DNA of 64,000 bases from Planctobacterium marinum (GTDB lineage Bacteria > Pseudomonadota > Gammaproteobacteria > Enterobacterales > Alteromonadaceae): contig NZ_AP027272.1 of assembly GCF_036322805.1 (NCBI RefSeq), positions 1,922,001 to 1,986,000 of the forward strand, in the 5' to 3' direction. Position numbers and translations under genes: made by a program. Below are positions 46,955-56,818 of the stretch, piece by piece (the first letter of the stretch is position 1; each line of letters opens with the position of its first letter). The notes beneath the pieces were generated by a model, which saw only the letters and a program-made list of their open reading frames with translations, had not been told where the DNA came from and did not search any database.

Positions 46955-47911
46955 CTAAGGCACAGGCACCAGTTCGAGGATCAGGTCGAGCACCTGGTCG
47001 GCCGTAATGCCCTCAGCTTCTGCTTCGTAAGACAGCAATATCCTGTGGCGCAAGGTATTGTGCACTACCGCTTGGATATCGTCAGGGCCGACATAATCAC
47101 GACCGTTCAACCAGGCGTGAGCTCGGGCACATTTATCCAGTGAAATCGTGGCGCGAGGACTGGCACCAAATTCTAACCAACGGGCAAGTCTGTCATCGTA
47201 TTTTTGTCCTTGACGAGTGGCAATAATGAGTTCCACCAGGTAGCGCTCAAGTCCGGCATCTAGGTGCATTGATAACACTTCTTCACGGGCTTTAAAGATT
47301 TGCTCCTGGGTTAATGGTGCCGGAACCGGCACTTTATTCTTGAGCGCTTCCGAACGGGTGAGCTTCAGGATTTCTAATTCGGTTTCCGCTCCGGTGTAGT
47401 CCACATTCAAATGCATCAGGAAGCGGTCTAACTGTGCTTCAGGCAAGGGGTAGGTACCTTCCTGCTCAATGGGGTTTTGCGTCGCCATGACCAGGAACAA
47501 AGAGGACAACGGATAGGTTTTGTTGCCCACGGTAATTTGCTGCTCTGCCATGGCTTCCAGCAAAGCTGATTGTACTTTTGCCGGGGCGCGATTGATTTCA
47601 TCGGCTAATACCAGGTTGTGAAACAGCGGGCCTTTTTGAAAAACAAACTCACCCGTTTCAGGGCGGTAAATATCGGTTCCTGTCAAATCTGCGGGTAATA
47701 AGTCAGGGGTAAACTGGACGCGATGGAAGTCGCCTTCAATGCCTTTTGCCAAAGCATTAACCGCTCTGGTCTTGGCCAATCCGGGAGGCCCCTCTACCAG
47801 AAGGTGTCCGTCGGCTAATAACGCGATGAGTATATTCTTGGTAAATTCGGGCTGCCCGATAACCTGTGAATCCAGATAAGTTTTTAACGTTCGGAATTGT
47901 TCAGCTGACAT
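46955..47911 (-). CDS. MoxR-family AAA+ ATPase
   Basis: A 318-residue AAA+ protein. Walker A GPPGLAKT is at residues 41-48, Walker B is LVLADEINRAPAKVQSALLEAM, and sensor 1 is LVMATQNPIEQEGTYPLPEAQLDRF. MoxR ATPases act as chaperones that activate or assemble VWA proteins. It is the first gene of the six-gene operon, which is divergent from fadI across 300 bases. Confidence 0.94.
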   Translation of the reverse strand: MSAEQFRTLKTYLDSQVIGQPEFTKNILIALLADGHLLVEGPPGLAKTRAVNALAKGIEGDFHRVQFTPDLLPADLTGTDIYRPETGEFVFQKGPLFHNLVLADEINRAPAKVQSALLEAMAEQQITVGNKTYPLSSLFLVMATQNPIEQEGTYPLPEAQLDRFLMHLNVDYTGAETELEILKLTRSEALKNKVPVPAPLTQEQIFKAREEVLSMHLDAGLERYLVELIIATRQGQKYDDRLARWLEFGASPRATISLDKCARAHAWLNGRDYVGPDDIQAVVHNTLRHRILLSYEAEAEGITADQVLDLILELVPVP

Positions 47912-48211
47912 ACGTATTATTTTTCTACTTTGTTGATTGAAACGCGGTAAAAGCGCAATTTTAAACTATCCTCAATGGGCCGATAGCGGATTGTTATCCG
48001 TTTTTCAGGGGCACATTGATACCAAAAATAAGAGCGTGCAGTCTATATAAGGTTCCATCTGAGAAAAACAATGTTACAAAGCGATAGAAACAAGCTGAAT
48101 GTTTGAACAAATTGGCAAGTGAACGGTGAATTTCTCACTTTAGATTGTAATTTCTAATCAAAAAGTTAAAATCACAAAAAATTAACAGGTCTGACCACTC
48201 AGAGGTGTAAC
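47912..48211. other. 300-bp divergent control region of the MoxR operon and fadI
   Basis: No gene is visible. The part nearer fadI is AT-rich and holds a CRP-like but shorter-spaced palindrome GTGAATTTCTCAC (48126-48138). It also contains the FadR-like operator described separately. The part nearer moxR contains nothing I can name. Confidence 0.5.
48184..48200. promoter_or_regulatory. FadR-like operator before fadI
   Basis: AACAGGTCTGACCACTC closely resembles the gammaproteobacterial FadR palindrome (AAnTGGTCnGACCAnTT), with the central GGTCnGACC intact. It ends 11 bases before the fadI ATG, next to the ribosome binding site, which fits repression in the absence of long-chain acyl-CoA. The match was made by eye from remembered consensus. 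Confidence 0.6.
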
Positions 48212-49522
48212 ATGTCCAAACAGCAATCAGTCACCACCAGAGACGGTGAACGCATTGCCATCGTCGCAGGTTTAAGAACTCCTTTCGCTAAAATGGCGAC
48301 GTATTTTCACGGTATCCCGGCATTAGATTTAGGCAAAATGGTCGTCAATGAAATGTTGGTGCGCAATGACGTCAAGCCAGAGTGGGTTGAACAAGTGGTA
48401 TATGGCCAGGTAGTACAAATGCCTGAGGCGCCAAACATTGCCAGAGAAATCGTTTTAGGTACCGGAATGAATGTCGGTACCGATGCCTATAGTGTGTCAC
48501 GCGCTTGTGCCACCAGTTTTCAAGCAGCAGTTAATGTTGCCGAATCCATGATGGCCGGAACTATCGATGTGGGTATTGCCGGTGGTGCTGACTCAACATC
48601 AGTATCTCCAATCGGAGTTTCTAAAAAATTAGCTCGCGCCCTTGTGGATGCCCAAAAGGCAAAAACCTTGGGGCAAAAATGGGCGATTTTCAAAAAGTTG
48701 GGCCTGAAAGATTTAATGCCCGTGCCGCCCGCTGTTGCAGAATACTCAACGGGTTTGTCGATGGGACAAACTGCTGAGCAAATGGCCAAAACACACCAAA
48801 TTGCTCGTGAAGACCAAGATGCCTTGGCACACCGTTCTCACACTAATGCCGCAGCCAGCTGGAATGAGGGCAAATTAGATGGCGAAGTAATGACAGCTTG
48901 GGCCGAACCTTTCAAAGGTGCCTTGGACAAAGATAATAACATTCGCTTCGATTCAACACTGGAAGGCTATAAGAAGCTACGCCCGGTATTTGATAAGAAG
49001 TACGGTTCCGTTACAGCGGCTAACGCAACCCCCTTAACCGATGGGGCCTCAGCAGTGCTGATGATGACTGAGAGCAAAGCCAAAGCCTTAGGATATAAAC
49101 CTTTGGGTTATATCAAGAGTTATGCTTTCGCTGCGATTGATGTTTGGGAAGACATGCTAATGGGGCCTTCCTATGCTACGCCGATTGCGCTGGACAGAGC
49201 CGGAATGAGCCTTAATGACTTAACTCTGATAGAAATGCACGAAGCCTTTGCCGCACAGACGCTGGCAAACGTAAAGATGTTCGCCAGTGACAAGTTTGCT
49301 CAGGAAAAACTAGGACGCGACAAAGCAACAGGCGAAATCGACATGGAAAAATTCAATGTCATGGGAAGCTCCATTGCCTACGGTCACCCCTTCGCGGCTA
49401 CGGGAACACGCATGATCACTCAAATGCTTAACGAGCTGAATCGCCGCGGCGGTGGCACCGGATTGCTGACAGCCTGCGCGGCAGGTGGTTTAGGCGCAGC
49501 AATGATCGTTGAAACTGAATAA
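48212..49522 (+). CDS. fadI: Acetyl-CoA acyltransferase FadI (3-ketoacyl-CoA thiolase)
   Basis: A 436-residue thiolase, close to E. coli FadI (436). It cleaves 3-ketoacyl-CoA in the last step of beta-oxidation. The nucleophilic Cys99 lies in SRACATSFQ. The C-terminal catalytic block has [11 protein letters not shown] and [10 protein letters not shown]. It is followed after 24 bases by fadJ, its partner in the complex. The FadR-like operator just upstream suggests fatty-acid control. Confidence 0.95.
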   Translation: MSKQQSVTTRDGERIAIVAGLRTPFAKMATYFHGIPALDLGKMVVNEMLVRNDVKPEWVEQVVYGQVVQMPEAPNIAREIVLGTGMNVGTDAYSVSRACATSFQAAVNVAESMMAGTIDVGIAGGADSTSVSPIGVSKKLARALVDAQKAKTLGQKWAIFKKLGLKDLMPVPPAVAEYSTGLSMGQTAEQMAKTHQIAREDQDALAHRSHTNAAASWNEGKLDGEVMTAWAEPFKGALDKDNNIRFDSTLEGYKKLRPVFDKKYGSVTAANATPLTDGASAVLMMTESKAKALGYKPLGYIKSYAFAAIDVWEDMLMGPSYATPIALDRAGMSLNDLTLIEMHEAFAAQTLANVKMFASDKFAQEKLGRDKATGEIDMEKFNVMGSSIAYGHPFAATGTRMITQMLNELNRRGGGTGLLTACAAGGLGAAMIVETE

Positions 49523-49546
49523 CCGGCCAGGATTGGAGAAGTTAAA

Positions 49547-51676
49547 ATGACTGAACAAATACAAAGCGCCTTCACCTTAGAAAAGTTTGATGATGGCATT
49601 GCCGTTCTCACCATGGATGTGCCGGGCGAGAGCATGAATACCTTGAAAGCCGAGTTTGGTGAGCAAATTACCAGCATGCTGGATGACATCGAAAAAGACA
49701 CCGAAATTAAAGGCGTCGTTTTGGCCAGCGGCAAACCATCTTCTTTCGTGGCGGGTGCTGATATTACTATGTTAGCTGCCTGTAAAACGGCAGAAGAAGC
49801 TGAGGCCCTGTCTAAAGGCGGTCAACAAGTTTTTGACCGGATGGAGAATTTCCGCGTGCCATTTGTTGCCGCGATACATGGTCCCGCCTTAGGTGGTGGC
49901 CTGGAACTGGCATTAGCATGTCATTACCGCGTTTGTACCGACAGCCCCAAAACACAACTGGGTGTGCCAGAAGTACAACTTGGTTTGTTGCCGGGTAGTG
50001 GTGGTACTCAGCGTTTGCCTGCATTGATTGGTATTCAGCAGGCGATGAAAATGATGTTAACTGGCGCACCAGCGCGTCCTAAGCAAGCTAAAAAGTACGG
50101 TATTGTTGATGAAGTCGTACCTGAAAGTGTACTGCTGGATGTGGCGCGTAAATTCGCCTTGAAAGGTAAACCAAACAGAAAACCACCTGCGTTGAAAGGT
50201 GCAAATAAGTTCCTTGAAGGAACCTCGCTTGGTCGTCAAATCCTGTTTAAACAGGCTCGTAAGCAGACGTTGAGCAAAACCAAAGGCAATTACCCCGCGC
50301 CAGAGCATATTTTGGATATCATGGAAGCTAGCGGCGGTAAGGCGACAACTCGAGGGTATGAGTTGGAAGCGAAATATTTTGGCAAGCTGGTAATGACGCC
50401 TGAGTCCGAGCAACTGCGCAATATTTTCTTTGCCACCACCGAAATGAAAAAGGAAACCGGCGTAGATGGTGTTGCACCGGTGAAAATGGAAAAAGTGGGT
50501 GTCTTAGGGGGCGGTTTAATGGGCGGTGGTATCGCTTTTGTAACTGCCAGCAAAGCCAAGCTGCCAGCGCGTATTAAAGATGTTCGCGCTGAAGGTATCG
50601 CTAACGCCATGAAGTACAGTTACGACTTGCTCAATAAAAAAGTGAAGCGTAAGTTTATGCGCAAGTCTGAAATGCAAAAGCAAATGGCGATGCTGACGGG
50701 TTCGTTAAACTATGATGGCTTTAAAGACACTGACATCGTTGTGGAAGCGGTATTTGAAGATCTGAACTTGAAGCAACAAATGGTGAATGATGTTGAGAAC
50801 AACTGCAAAGAATCCACCATTTTTGCGTCCAATACTTCGTCTATTCCAATTCGTCAGATTGCGGAAAAGGCGGCACGTCCGGAACAGGTGATCGGTTTAC
50901 ACTATTTTTCCCCAGTAGATAAAATGCCACTTGCCGAGGTTATTGCTCATGAAAAAACCTCAGACGAAACGATATCTACCACGGTAGAGTTTGCCAAAAA
51001 ACAAGGCAAGACACCTATTGTGGTAAAAGATGGTGCTGGTTTTTATGTAAACCGTATTTTGGCTCCATATATGAACGAAGCGGCAAACGTATTACTTGCC
51101 GGTGAGCCTATTGAACATATTGATGCGGCACTGGTTAAATTTGGTTTCCCGGTGGGCCCGATGAAGCTGCTGGATGAAGTGGGTATTGATGTGGGCGCCA
51201 AGATTTCACCTATCTTGGTGGCAGATCTGGGTGAGCGTTTTAAAGCGCCAGACGCTTTTGATAAGTTACTTGCCGATGATCGCAAAGGCAAGAAGAACGG
51301 TCGCGGGTTATATAGCTACACAGGCAAGAAGCCAGGAAAAGAAGTGGACGGTTCCGTGTATTCATTATTGGGTATTGAAACCTCTAAGAAAATGAGTTTT
51401 GAGCAAATCGCAGAGCGCTGTGTGTTGTTGATGCTCAATGAAGCTGCCTTGTGTCTTGCTGAAGGTGTGATTCGCAATCCGCGCGATGGTGATATCGGTA
51501 CTATCTTTGGTATTGGTTTCCCACCGTTTTTAGGTGGGCCATTCCGCTACATGGACAGTTTAGGGGTTAGCCATGTGGTGGCTAGACTTGAGCACTATCA
51601 AGGGCAGTTTGGCGACAAGTTTGCCCCTGCCGACATCCTTAAAACTATGGCTAAAGAGAATAAGTCGTTCTATTAG
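49547..51676 (+). CDS. fadJ: Fatty acid oxidation complex subunit alpha FadJ
   Basis: A 709-residue multifunctional enzyme. The N-terminal enoyl-CoA hydratase/isomerase domain (about 1-190) has SSFVAGADITM and GPALGGGLELALACHYR with the catalytic Glu region PEVQLGLLPGSGGTQ. The C-terminal 3-hydroxyacyl-CoA dehydrogenase part (about 305-705) has VLGGGLMGGGIAF (NAD-binding) and ASNTSSIPI, HYFSPVDKMPLAEV. Length fits FadJ (714 in E. coli). AGGAGAAG at about 49532-49542 gives a good ribosome binding site. A strong terminator follows. Confidence 0.95.
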   Translation: MTEQIQSAFTLEKFDDGIAVLTMDVPGESMNTLKAEFGEQITSMLDDIEKDTEIKGVVLASGKPSSFVAGADITMLAACKTAEEAEALSKGGQQVFDRMENFRVPFVAAIHGPALGGGLELALACHYRVCTDSPKTQLGVPEVQLGLLPGSGGTQRLPALIGIQQAMKMMLTGAPARPKQAKKYGIVDEVVPESVLLDVARKFALKGKPNRKPPALKGANKFLEGTSLGRQILFKQARKQTLSKTKGNYPAPEHILDIMEASGGKATTRGYELEAKYFGKLVMTPESEQLRNIFFATTEMKKETGVDGVAPVKMEKVGVLGGGLMGGGIAFVTASKAKLPARIKDVRAEGIANAMKYSYDLLNKKVKRKFMRKSEMQKQMAMLTGSLNYDGFKDTDIVVEAVFEDLNLKQQMVNDVENNCKESTIFASNTSSIPIRQIAEKAARPEQVIGLHYFSPVDKMPLAEVIAHEKTSDETISTTVEFAKKQGKTPIVVKDGAGFYVNRILAPYMNEAANVLLAGEPIEHIDAALVKFGFPVGPMKLLDEVGIDVGAKISPILVADLGERFKAPDAFDKLLADDRKGKKNGRGLYSYTGKKPGKEVDGSVYSLLGIETSKKMSFEQIAERCVLLMLNEAALCLAEGVIRNPRDGDIGTIFGIGFPPFLGGPFRYMDSLGVSHVVARLEHYQGQFGDKFAPADILKTMAKENKSFY

Positions 51677-51699
51677 CCACAACTTTAAAAGTTGCAGAA

Positions 51700-51721
51700 A
51701 GGCCCTTCGGGGCCTTTTTTA
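51700..51721 (+). terminator. Rho-independent terminator of fadIJ
   Basis: AGGCCC/GGGCCT with a TTCG loop (51700-51715) is followed by a T tract reaching 51721. The T tract overlaps the stop codon of the convergent gene at 51719, so the hairpin serves the space between both genes. Confidence 0.9.
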
Positions 51722-52525
51722 TTGGCCTCGTCCTATTCTCTCTCCCAAATCTATGCTCTTATCAAAATGGGTGTATAAACCATCTATGCTGTCAGTACAT
51801 AAATCAAACCATGCTTTTGTGGTCATGAGGTTCTGTGCTGGTAACAAACGTTCCTGAACTTGCTGAATGATGGCAGTTATAAGGGCTTTTTTCTGGCGGC
51901 TTTGCACATCTTTTTCTTGCAACGATTCTGCGGTTTGCTGCAATTTTTGACTCAAGTAGCACAGTCTGATTTTGGTGATGCTTTCACACTTTCTCGATGC
52001 AGTTACGCTCGTGCCTATTGCTCTGGTTTGACCGACAAACTCAATGGTATTCAGCAAGGAGATGGTAGTTTGCTCAAAGTCAGATGATTTAGATGCAGAC
52101 CGGAAGCTCGCCATCCAAGAGATTTCATCTTCTATAGCAAAGATAAGTTGCTTTATTAGGGTATTGTGCAGCTTAAAATTATCTTCCACACTCTTTTGTT
52201 GCCAATGTTTCGATAGCTCCTGCCATAGTTGTATAGTAGCTTGCCAGTTGCGGTTTTTACTGGGCGCATGTTTCAGTGAATTAATACCTTCGGTAATTTT
52301 CGCTTCTAACCCGAGTAGATCTTTTTGTGTCGTTTCATCTCCGTTTAAAAAAGCGGTGGATTTTCCGCGATGTTGTTGAAACAGCCACATTAAGTGTCGC
52401 CAAGCTCTGAGGTGTATAGAGGCGGTATTAATTTTCTGATTTTTAATCTGTTTTTGTTCGTAGTGACTGATAAAGCAAACAAAAATAAATGTGCAGGTTA
52501 CCAATAAAAACAAAATAGTTAACAT
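51719..52525 (-). CDS. Membrane-anchored protein with NIT-like helical sensor domain
   Basis: A 268-residue protein with an N-terminal membrane helix (residues 1-19) and an all-helical rest. The block LMWLFQQHRGKSTAFLNG resembles the start of nitrate/nitrite-sensing (NIT) domains, which usually have an RG-S-xFLNG element; this is a motif-level resemblance only. It follows the methyl-accepting protein gene by 39 bases on the same strand, and has its own ribosome binding site (GAGAGGATG). Since that receptor has no periplasmic domain, this protein may act as its separate sensory subunit. It could equally be an unrelated helical protein. Confidence 0.6.
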   Translation of the reverse strand: MLTILFLLVTCTFIFVCFISHYEQKQIKNQKINTASIHLRAWRHLMWLFQQHRGKSTAFLNGDETTQKDLLGLEAKITEGINSLKHAPSKNRNWQATIQLWQELSKHWQQKSVEDNFKLHNTLIKQLIFAIEDEISWMASFRSASKSSDFEQTTISLLNTIEFVGQTRAIGTSVTASRKCESITKIRLCYLSQKLQQTAESLQEKDVQSRQKKALITAIIQQVQERLLPAQNLMTTKAWFDLCTDSIDGLYTHFDKSIDLGERIGRGQ

Positions 52526-52564
52526 CGCTACATCCTCTCATAACAGGCTTCAAAATACGGGGAG

Positions 52565-53704
52565 TTAGACCACCAGACGACTGTCGTTGGTAAGTGACCA
52601 TACGTGATCTGCAATACGCGCAGTTTGTTTTGCAGCATAGCCATTTTCTTGCGCTGTCACCGCCAGCTCTTCGATATTGTTAGACATTTCCGCTGCTGCG
52701 AGTTGCTGCTGTTGAGAAGCTCCCGCTATAGTTTGAATGTCACAGGCTATCTGAGAAGAACGTTGGTTGATATTGTTCAATAGAGATTCAATGTTGCTTG
52801 CTTCTGCAACTGTGTCTTCAATTCTTTCGACCACTTGGGTCATACCCTCTGAGAGAACGAATGACTGCTTTTTTACATTCTGAATATGTTCGTTAATTTG
52901 TTGTGCTGATTGGCTGGTTTTGTCAGCGAGAATTCTTACTTCACTGGCAACTACCGCAAAGCCTTTGCCGTGCTCTCCCGCGCGGGCAGCTTCAATTGCC
53001 GCGTTAAGTGCCAACAGATTCGTTTGTGCTGAAACTTCGCCAATTAAGTCCGTTATCGAAGACACTCCTTGCGTCAGCTCTTCCAAGGTCTTTAGTTGCA
53101 AAAATGATTGTTTTGATAAGTTGGCTACTTGCTCAATATGAGAACGAACTTCGCTGACTGAATGAACACCAGAATGACTTAACTCGTTAGTGGATTGCAC
53201 GCTGGAACGAATATCTGCAATGTTGCGACTGACCTCGTTCAAGGTCTGTTCTACTTCAGCAATACCTGCCGCCAGGCTACTGGTAGCTTGCGATTGCTGT
53301 AAAATATTAGTAGCTAATTGAGTTGAGTGATTGTTCAGCTCCTGGGTGGAGTGAGAAATTTCTGCAACCGAATCTTCGCTTACTGAAATTCTCCTTGCAG
53401 GAATATTTAGTATGGCGAGTAATCTGGATTTAAATTGCTGTTCTGATTGTACATTTACCGTGTCGCTTGGTTTGCTATTAAAAGCCAAATGCAAGAATTC
53501 TAAGGTCTCGCGCAGTATCTTCTGGTGTCTTGCCAGTAAATACCAATTCACCAATGCTTGTAGTACTATTAGTGCTAATAATCCCGGAGCCCAGTGGATC
53601 TGACTCGCCAGTAAAAATGCCAGTAATATGCAAGTCAGGGTGAAATATAGGTAAAGCTTTGAATCCACCCGTGATGTAAGTAGTGATGCGTGATCCCGTT
53701 GCAT
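52565..53704 (-). CDS. Methyl-accepting chemotaxis protein without periplasmic domain
   Basis: A 379-residue protein. Two closely spaced membrane helices (about residues 17-35 and 38-56) leave almost no periplasmic loop. A short linker leads directly to the coiled-coil signalling domain, with the highly conserved hairpin tip [39 protein letters not shown]. No HAMP domain is obvious. It is likely to signal to CheA/CheW. The signal might come from the cytoplasm, the membrane, or the downstream NIT-like protein. Confidence 0.9.
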   Translation of the reverse strand: MQRDHASLLTSRVDSKLYLYFTLTCILLAFLLASQIHWAPGLLALIVLQALVNWYLLARHQKILRETLEFLHLAFNSKPSDTVNVQSEQQFKSRLLAILNIPARRISVSEDSVAEISHSTQELNNHSTQLATNILQQSQATSSLAAGIAEVEQTLNEVSRNIADIRSSVQSTNELSHSGVHSVSEVRSHIEQVANLSKQSFLQLKTLEELTQGVSSITDLIGEVSAQTNLLALNAAIEAARAGEHGKGFAVVASEVRILADKTSQSAQQINEHIQNVKKQSFVLSEGMTQVVERIEDTVAEASNIESLLNNINQRSSQIACDIQTIAGASQQQQLAAAEMSNNIEELAVTAQENGYAAKQTARIADHVWSLTNDSRLVV

Positions 53705-53725
53705 ACAAATTCCTCTATATCCTGT

Positions 53726-53780
53726 AAAAGCCTGATAAATAGCAAAGCCAGTCCAGGTGGCTTCGCGTTGAGAGGCTTTT
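53726..53780 (-). promoter_or_regulatory. Nested stem-loops in the leader of the chemotaxis gene
   Basis: AAAAGCCT (53726-53733) pairs perfectly with AGGCTTTT (53773-53780). Inside, AAGCCA (53745-53750) pairs with TGGCTT (53758-53763). The structure ends 22 bases before the start codon of the methyl-accepting protein. It could be the M16 gene's terminator, since it lies 178 bases downstream of that stop, or a regulated leader. Confidence 0.4.
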
Positions 53781-53957
53781 TAACTCCTATCAGTCGCTTC
53801 AAAATGGATGCCATAACGGCACATTCGCTAAAAGGTTAATAGATTCATAGTGATAACGAATTTTATCAGGATTAAAAGCGGCCCATTTGATACCTGAAAT
53901 TCACTGTTACAGTGCAATTGCCCAAAAAAGCTTCAGGAGCCCGGGGAGGAAGAGTTT

Positions 53958-56720
53958 TCATTTGAATTGATAAATGTTTTCAAGGGGATTGATAAAAGCG
54001 TTGTTAACTGCAGTGTTTTCCGCGCCTTCACTATATAGTGCAAAGCTTTGCTCTGGCTCTAAAAAGTTTGCTTTAAACCAATCGCAAACCGCATTTTTCT
54101 CCAGCTTAGCAATGGTGCTGTTGAGTTGTTTTTCATGGCTAAAATCAACTTTTTCCCGGCCAATCGCTCCCCAATAACGTTGACACTTGACTGAAAAATT
54201 GATGCTTTTTTGTTTAATTTGTCGCTCCAGGTTTTTGCGATATTTATGCCATTGCTGAAGGTCTATCTGACACAACCACTGATAAAACGCTTGCAAGCTG
54301 TTCAGGGTTTCTACATATAGCTGCCAGGCACTGGCGTTCGGCGATTGAATAAACAGTACCGTTCCAGGGTGCTCATTGAATGGCATGTAACCCGTTCCCA
54401 CCTGGTAGCCCAATTGTTTTTGATTGCGCATGCGATCAAAGTAATAGCCTGCCAGTATACTCTCCACTAGCATCATTTGCGCTCGGGATAATAGGGACTT
54501 GTCAGTGGTTTGCAAATACAGCACCAAAGCCGAGTCCGGGTGTTTACAGGGAAAACAGAAGCTTCGTTCATTGATGTCATTCAAGTACACCAGTTGCCTT
54601 TCTGTTTGACGAGTCGCCTGGCTTTGTGCCATCGCATCCAGTTGTTTAACAAATCCTTTCAGTTCCGCAGGGGCCCAGTCACCATAAATCAGACTTTCCA
54701 GGTAACAACTCTTGAAAAACGCATCGTGTCTGGCCTGAATATCACTCAACTCGGTTCCTTTCACCACAGTTGCCAGGTCTTCAGGTAACCAGGAGGCTGG
54801 AACAAAAATAGCTTGCAGTGCAGTAAAGAGACGGTTGAGAGGTTTGTTTTGGCTACTGCTGTGTAAACTATTTAAATATTCAGCCTTGTGTAATTCAAAA
54901 TCAGGGCAAGGCTGAGGAGTCGCATAAACCTTTTGTAAGAGCTGTGTTACCAGCGCTAACTGTTTATCGGCAAAACCGCTGGTATGTAAACCAATACCGT
55001 TTTGATGGGCATAAAAATGAAAATGCAATCCGGCCAATTGCGCTTGATAAAAATTTTGATGAAAATTTGCCTCCAAGGTGCTGGCATATAACTTTCGATG
55101 AGCAACCTGTTCAATGTCGTTAACAACAGTGGTCTTATGCCAGGAGAAAAAGCACTCGCCTTTGTGTTGCGACTCCCGGTTCTCACTACCGAACCAGAAA
55201 TTATTAAATGCAGTTACAGCCCTCTGAGGCAGTTCATCGTATATCAGGTCTGAAGCCTTTATTTCAGGAATGTAAGGGTTTTTATGGGGAAGCTGAATGC
55301 AGCTTTGAAATTCTTTAAGTTGTTCAGGAGAGGGGGCTTGTAGAGACAAGTTCTCATGTTCGTAGGGAACTTTATACCACTTACTTAAATGTTCGCATTT
55401 GTGTGAGTTTGAAATGGAGATAACGCGTAGTCGTTGCTGGCAGAGGTTGTCTAAAAACTGATTGAGCTTATCTTGCTGGAAATCACCCAGTAAGTAGTCA
55501 CCGGTGAGAATATCTTCGCTGGGGTAGCGATTCAGGTTTTTTACCAGTTGTTGCACTAAATCAAGAGGATTAAGCGCTCCTTTGTGTTCAAACGCCAGCT
55601 TGTTTAGTTGCACCTTTTCTTCATAGTGGCGCAAGATATGTTGTGATTCTTTAATCAATTGCGCGTAAAAAAACACGCTATTGATGATGTCGTTTACGTG
55701 AGCAAGCCCATGGTCAGACAGCTCGATATACAAGTTGAAATCGCTAAACCCTGAGCCCTTTAATCCCGGTCCGGCTATGACTTGCGAAGCCCATTTTTGC
55801 GCTTTCCAATAGCGCATCAAGCTACCTTCACCTTCATAGCCGAATAAGTGGCTGACGATGGTTTCCACATCGGCTGCATTTGCCAAATCCGGTGTTTGGT
55901 GGAATATCAACATGAGGCGCTTATGGGCACGCTCAGTGTGTATTCTTATGTATTTGTTAAGTTGTTTTTCGCTGTACAAGTGGCGCAATTCCGCGGCTGG
56001 CAAATATTGTTTTCCTCGCGGAAAACTATCCAATTGCTCAGTAATATGAGCAATAGCCTCTGCCTGCACGGAGTTGGTTAAAACACAAAGGGAGATCTGC
56101 TCCGCCACAAAATGCTCTTGCCAATATGCTTTGAGCCGCCGTGCTATTTCTTCAGTAGAGAAGACGCCGAATATTTCTCTGTTACCTACGGCAAAGTGAT
56201 GGAAAGGGTGGTCTGGATTACAAGTTTCTTTTTGTACTTCCATGACACGGCGCTGCTCTTCATTAATTTTGTTGTGAAACTCGGCGTCAATGGTTGTGAT
56301 TTCTTTTTCTATACCGTCAAGGCTAAACAATGGAGCTTTAAGCATATCGAAAAAGATATGCAGCGCCTTGGCGAAGTATTTGTGGTGAACTTTGAAGTAA
56401 AAGGTGGTCGATTCTGCAGAGGTCCAGGCATTAATCTTGCCTTGATGTTCATCGAGAAAATGCAGTAAATAATTGTCTTTAGGGTAGTTTTCGCTACCTG
56501 TAAACAGTACGTGCTCCAACAGGTGGGCTAACCCCGGACAATCATCAGGATCGCAAAAACTTCCAGAAGCAACTGAAAATGCTAACGCGCACCATGGTCC
56601 ATCTTCGTCCAAAACATGCAATAACTTTACACCCTTGTCTGTTTTGTGAAGCTGGTATTGAAGTGTATCCGACGGTGATTTAATCAAAGGTGAAGACCAT
56701 GTGTTCAAACTGCTTTGCAA
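53958..56720 (-). CDS. Insulinase-family (M16) zinc metallopeptidase
   Basis: A 920-residue protein of the pitrilysin/insulysin type. The inverted zinc motif HLLEH has His66, Glu69 and His70, and a downstream Glu in the EKEITTIDAEFH block completes the site. The C-terminal half contains the inactive second repeat typical of this family, with QKQLGYQVGTGYMP. No signal peptide is evident, unlike E. coli protease III, so it may act in the cytoplasm. It is divergent from sixA. E. coli has its M16 gene ptrA within recBCD, and in this genome that place is empty. Confidence 0.9.
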   Translation of the reverse strand: MQSSLNTWSSPLIKSPSDTLQYQLHKTDKGVKLLHVLDEDGPWCALAFSVASGSFCDPDDCPGLAHLLEHVLFTGSENYPKDNYLLHFLDEHQGKINAWTSAESTTFYFKVHHKYFAKALHIFFDMLKAPLFSLDGIEKEITTIDAEFHNKINEEQRRVMEVQKETCNPDHPFHHFAVGNREIFGVFSTEEIARRLKAYWQEHFVAEQISLCVLTNSVQAEAIAHITEQLDSFPRGKQYLPAAELRHLYSEKQLNKYIRIHTERAHKRLMLIFHQTPDLANAADVETIVSHLFGYEGEGSLMRYWKAQKWASQVIAGPGLKGSGFSDFNLYIELSDHGLAHVNDIINSVFFYAQLIKESQHILRHYEEKVQLNKLAFEHKGALNPLDLVQQLVKNLNRYPSEDILTGDYLLGDFQQDKLNQFLDNLCQQRLRVISISNSHKCEHLSKWYKVPYEHENLSLQAPSPEQLKEFQSCIQLPHKNPYIPEIKASDLIYDELPQRAVTAFNNFWFGSENRESQHKGECFFSWHKTTVVNDIEQVAHRKLYASTLEANFHQNFYQAQLAGLHFHFYAHQNGIGLHTSGFADKQLALVTQLLQKVYATPQPCPDFELHKAEYLNSLHSSSQNKPLNRLFTALQAIFVPASWLPEDLATVVKGTELSDIQARHDAFFKSCYLESLIYGDWAPAELKGFVKQLDAMAQSQATRQTERQLVYLNDINERSFCFPCKHPDSALVLYLQTTDKSLLSRAQMMLVESILAGYYFDRMRNQKQLGYQVGTGYMPFNEHPGTVLFIQSPNASAWQLYVETLNSLQAFYQWLCQIDLQQWHKYRKNLERQIKQKSINFSVKCQRYWGAIGREKVDFSHEKQLNSTIAKLEKNAVCDWFKANFLEPEQSFALYSEGAENTAVNNAFINPLENIYQFK

Positions 56721-56818
56721 TGGAAATTGTTGCTAAAGCATAGCCATATATTCGTAGAATTACAGTGCTTTTTTGTTATTATGCGTTGCTAAACACACAA
56801 AAAATCAATAATTAAATT

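Noticed and set aside
48085-48112. A PsrA-type operator (AAAC...GTTT) before fadI
   Set aside because: The half-sites are separated by nine bases, longer than the usual PsrA spacing. The FadR-like site is a much better match.
53700-53800. A c-di-GMP-I riboswitch before the methyl-accepting protein gene
   Set aside because: Only a short part resembles the conserved core. The GNRA-loop helix and the receptor are not visible.
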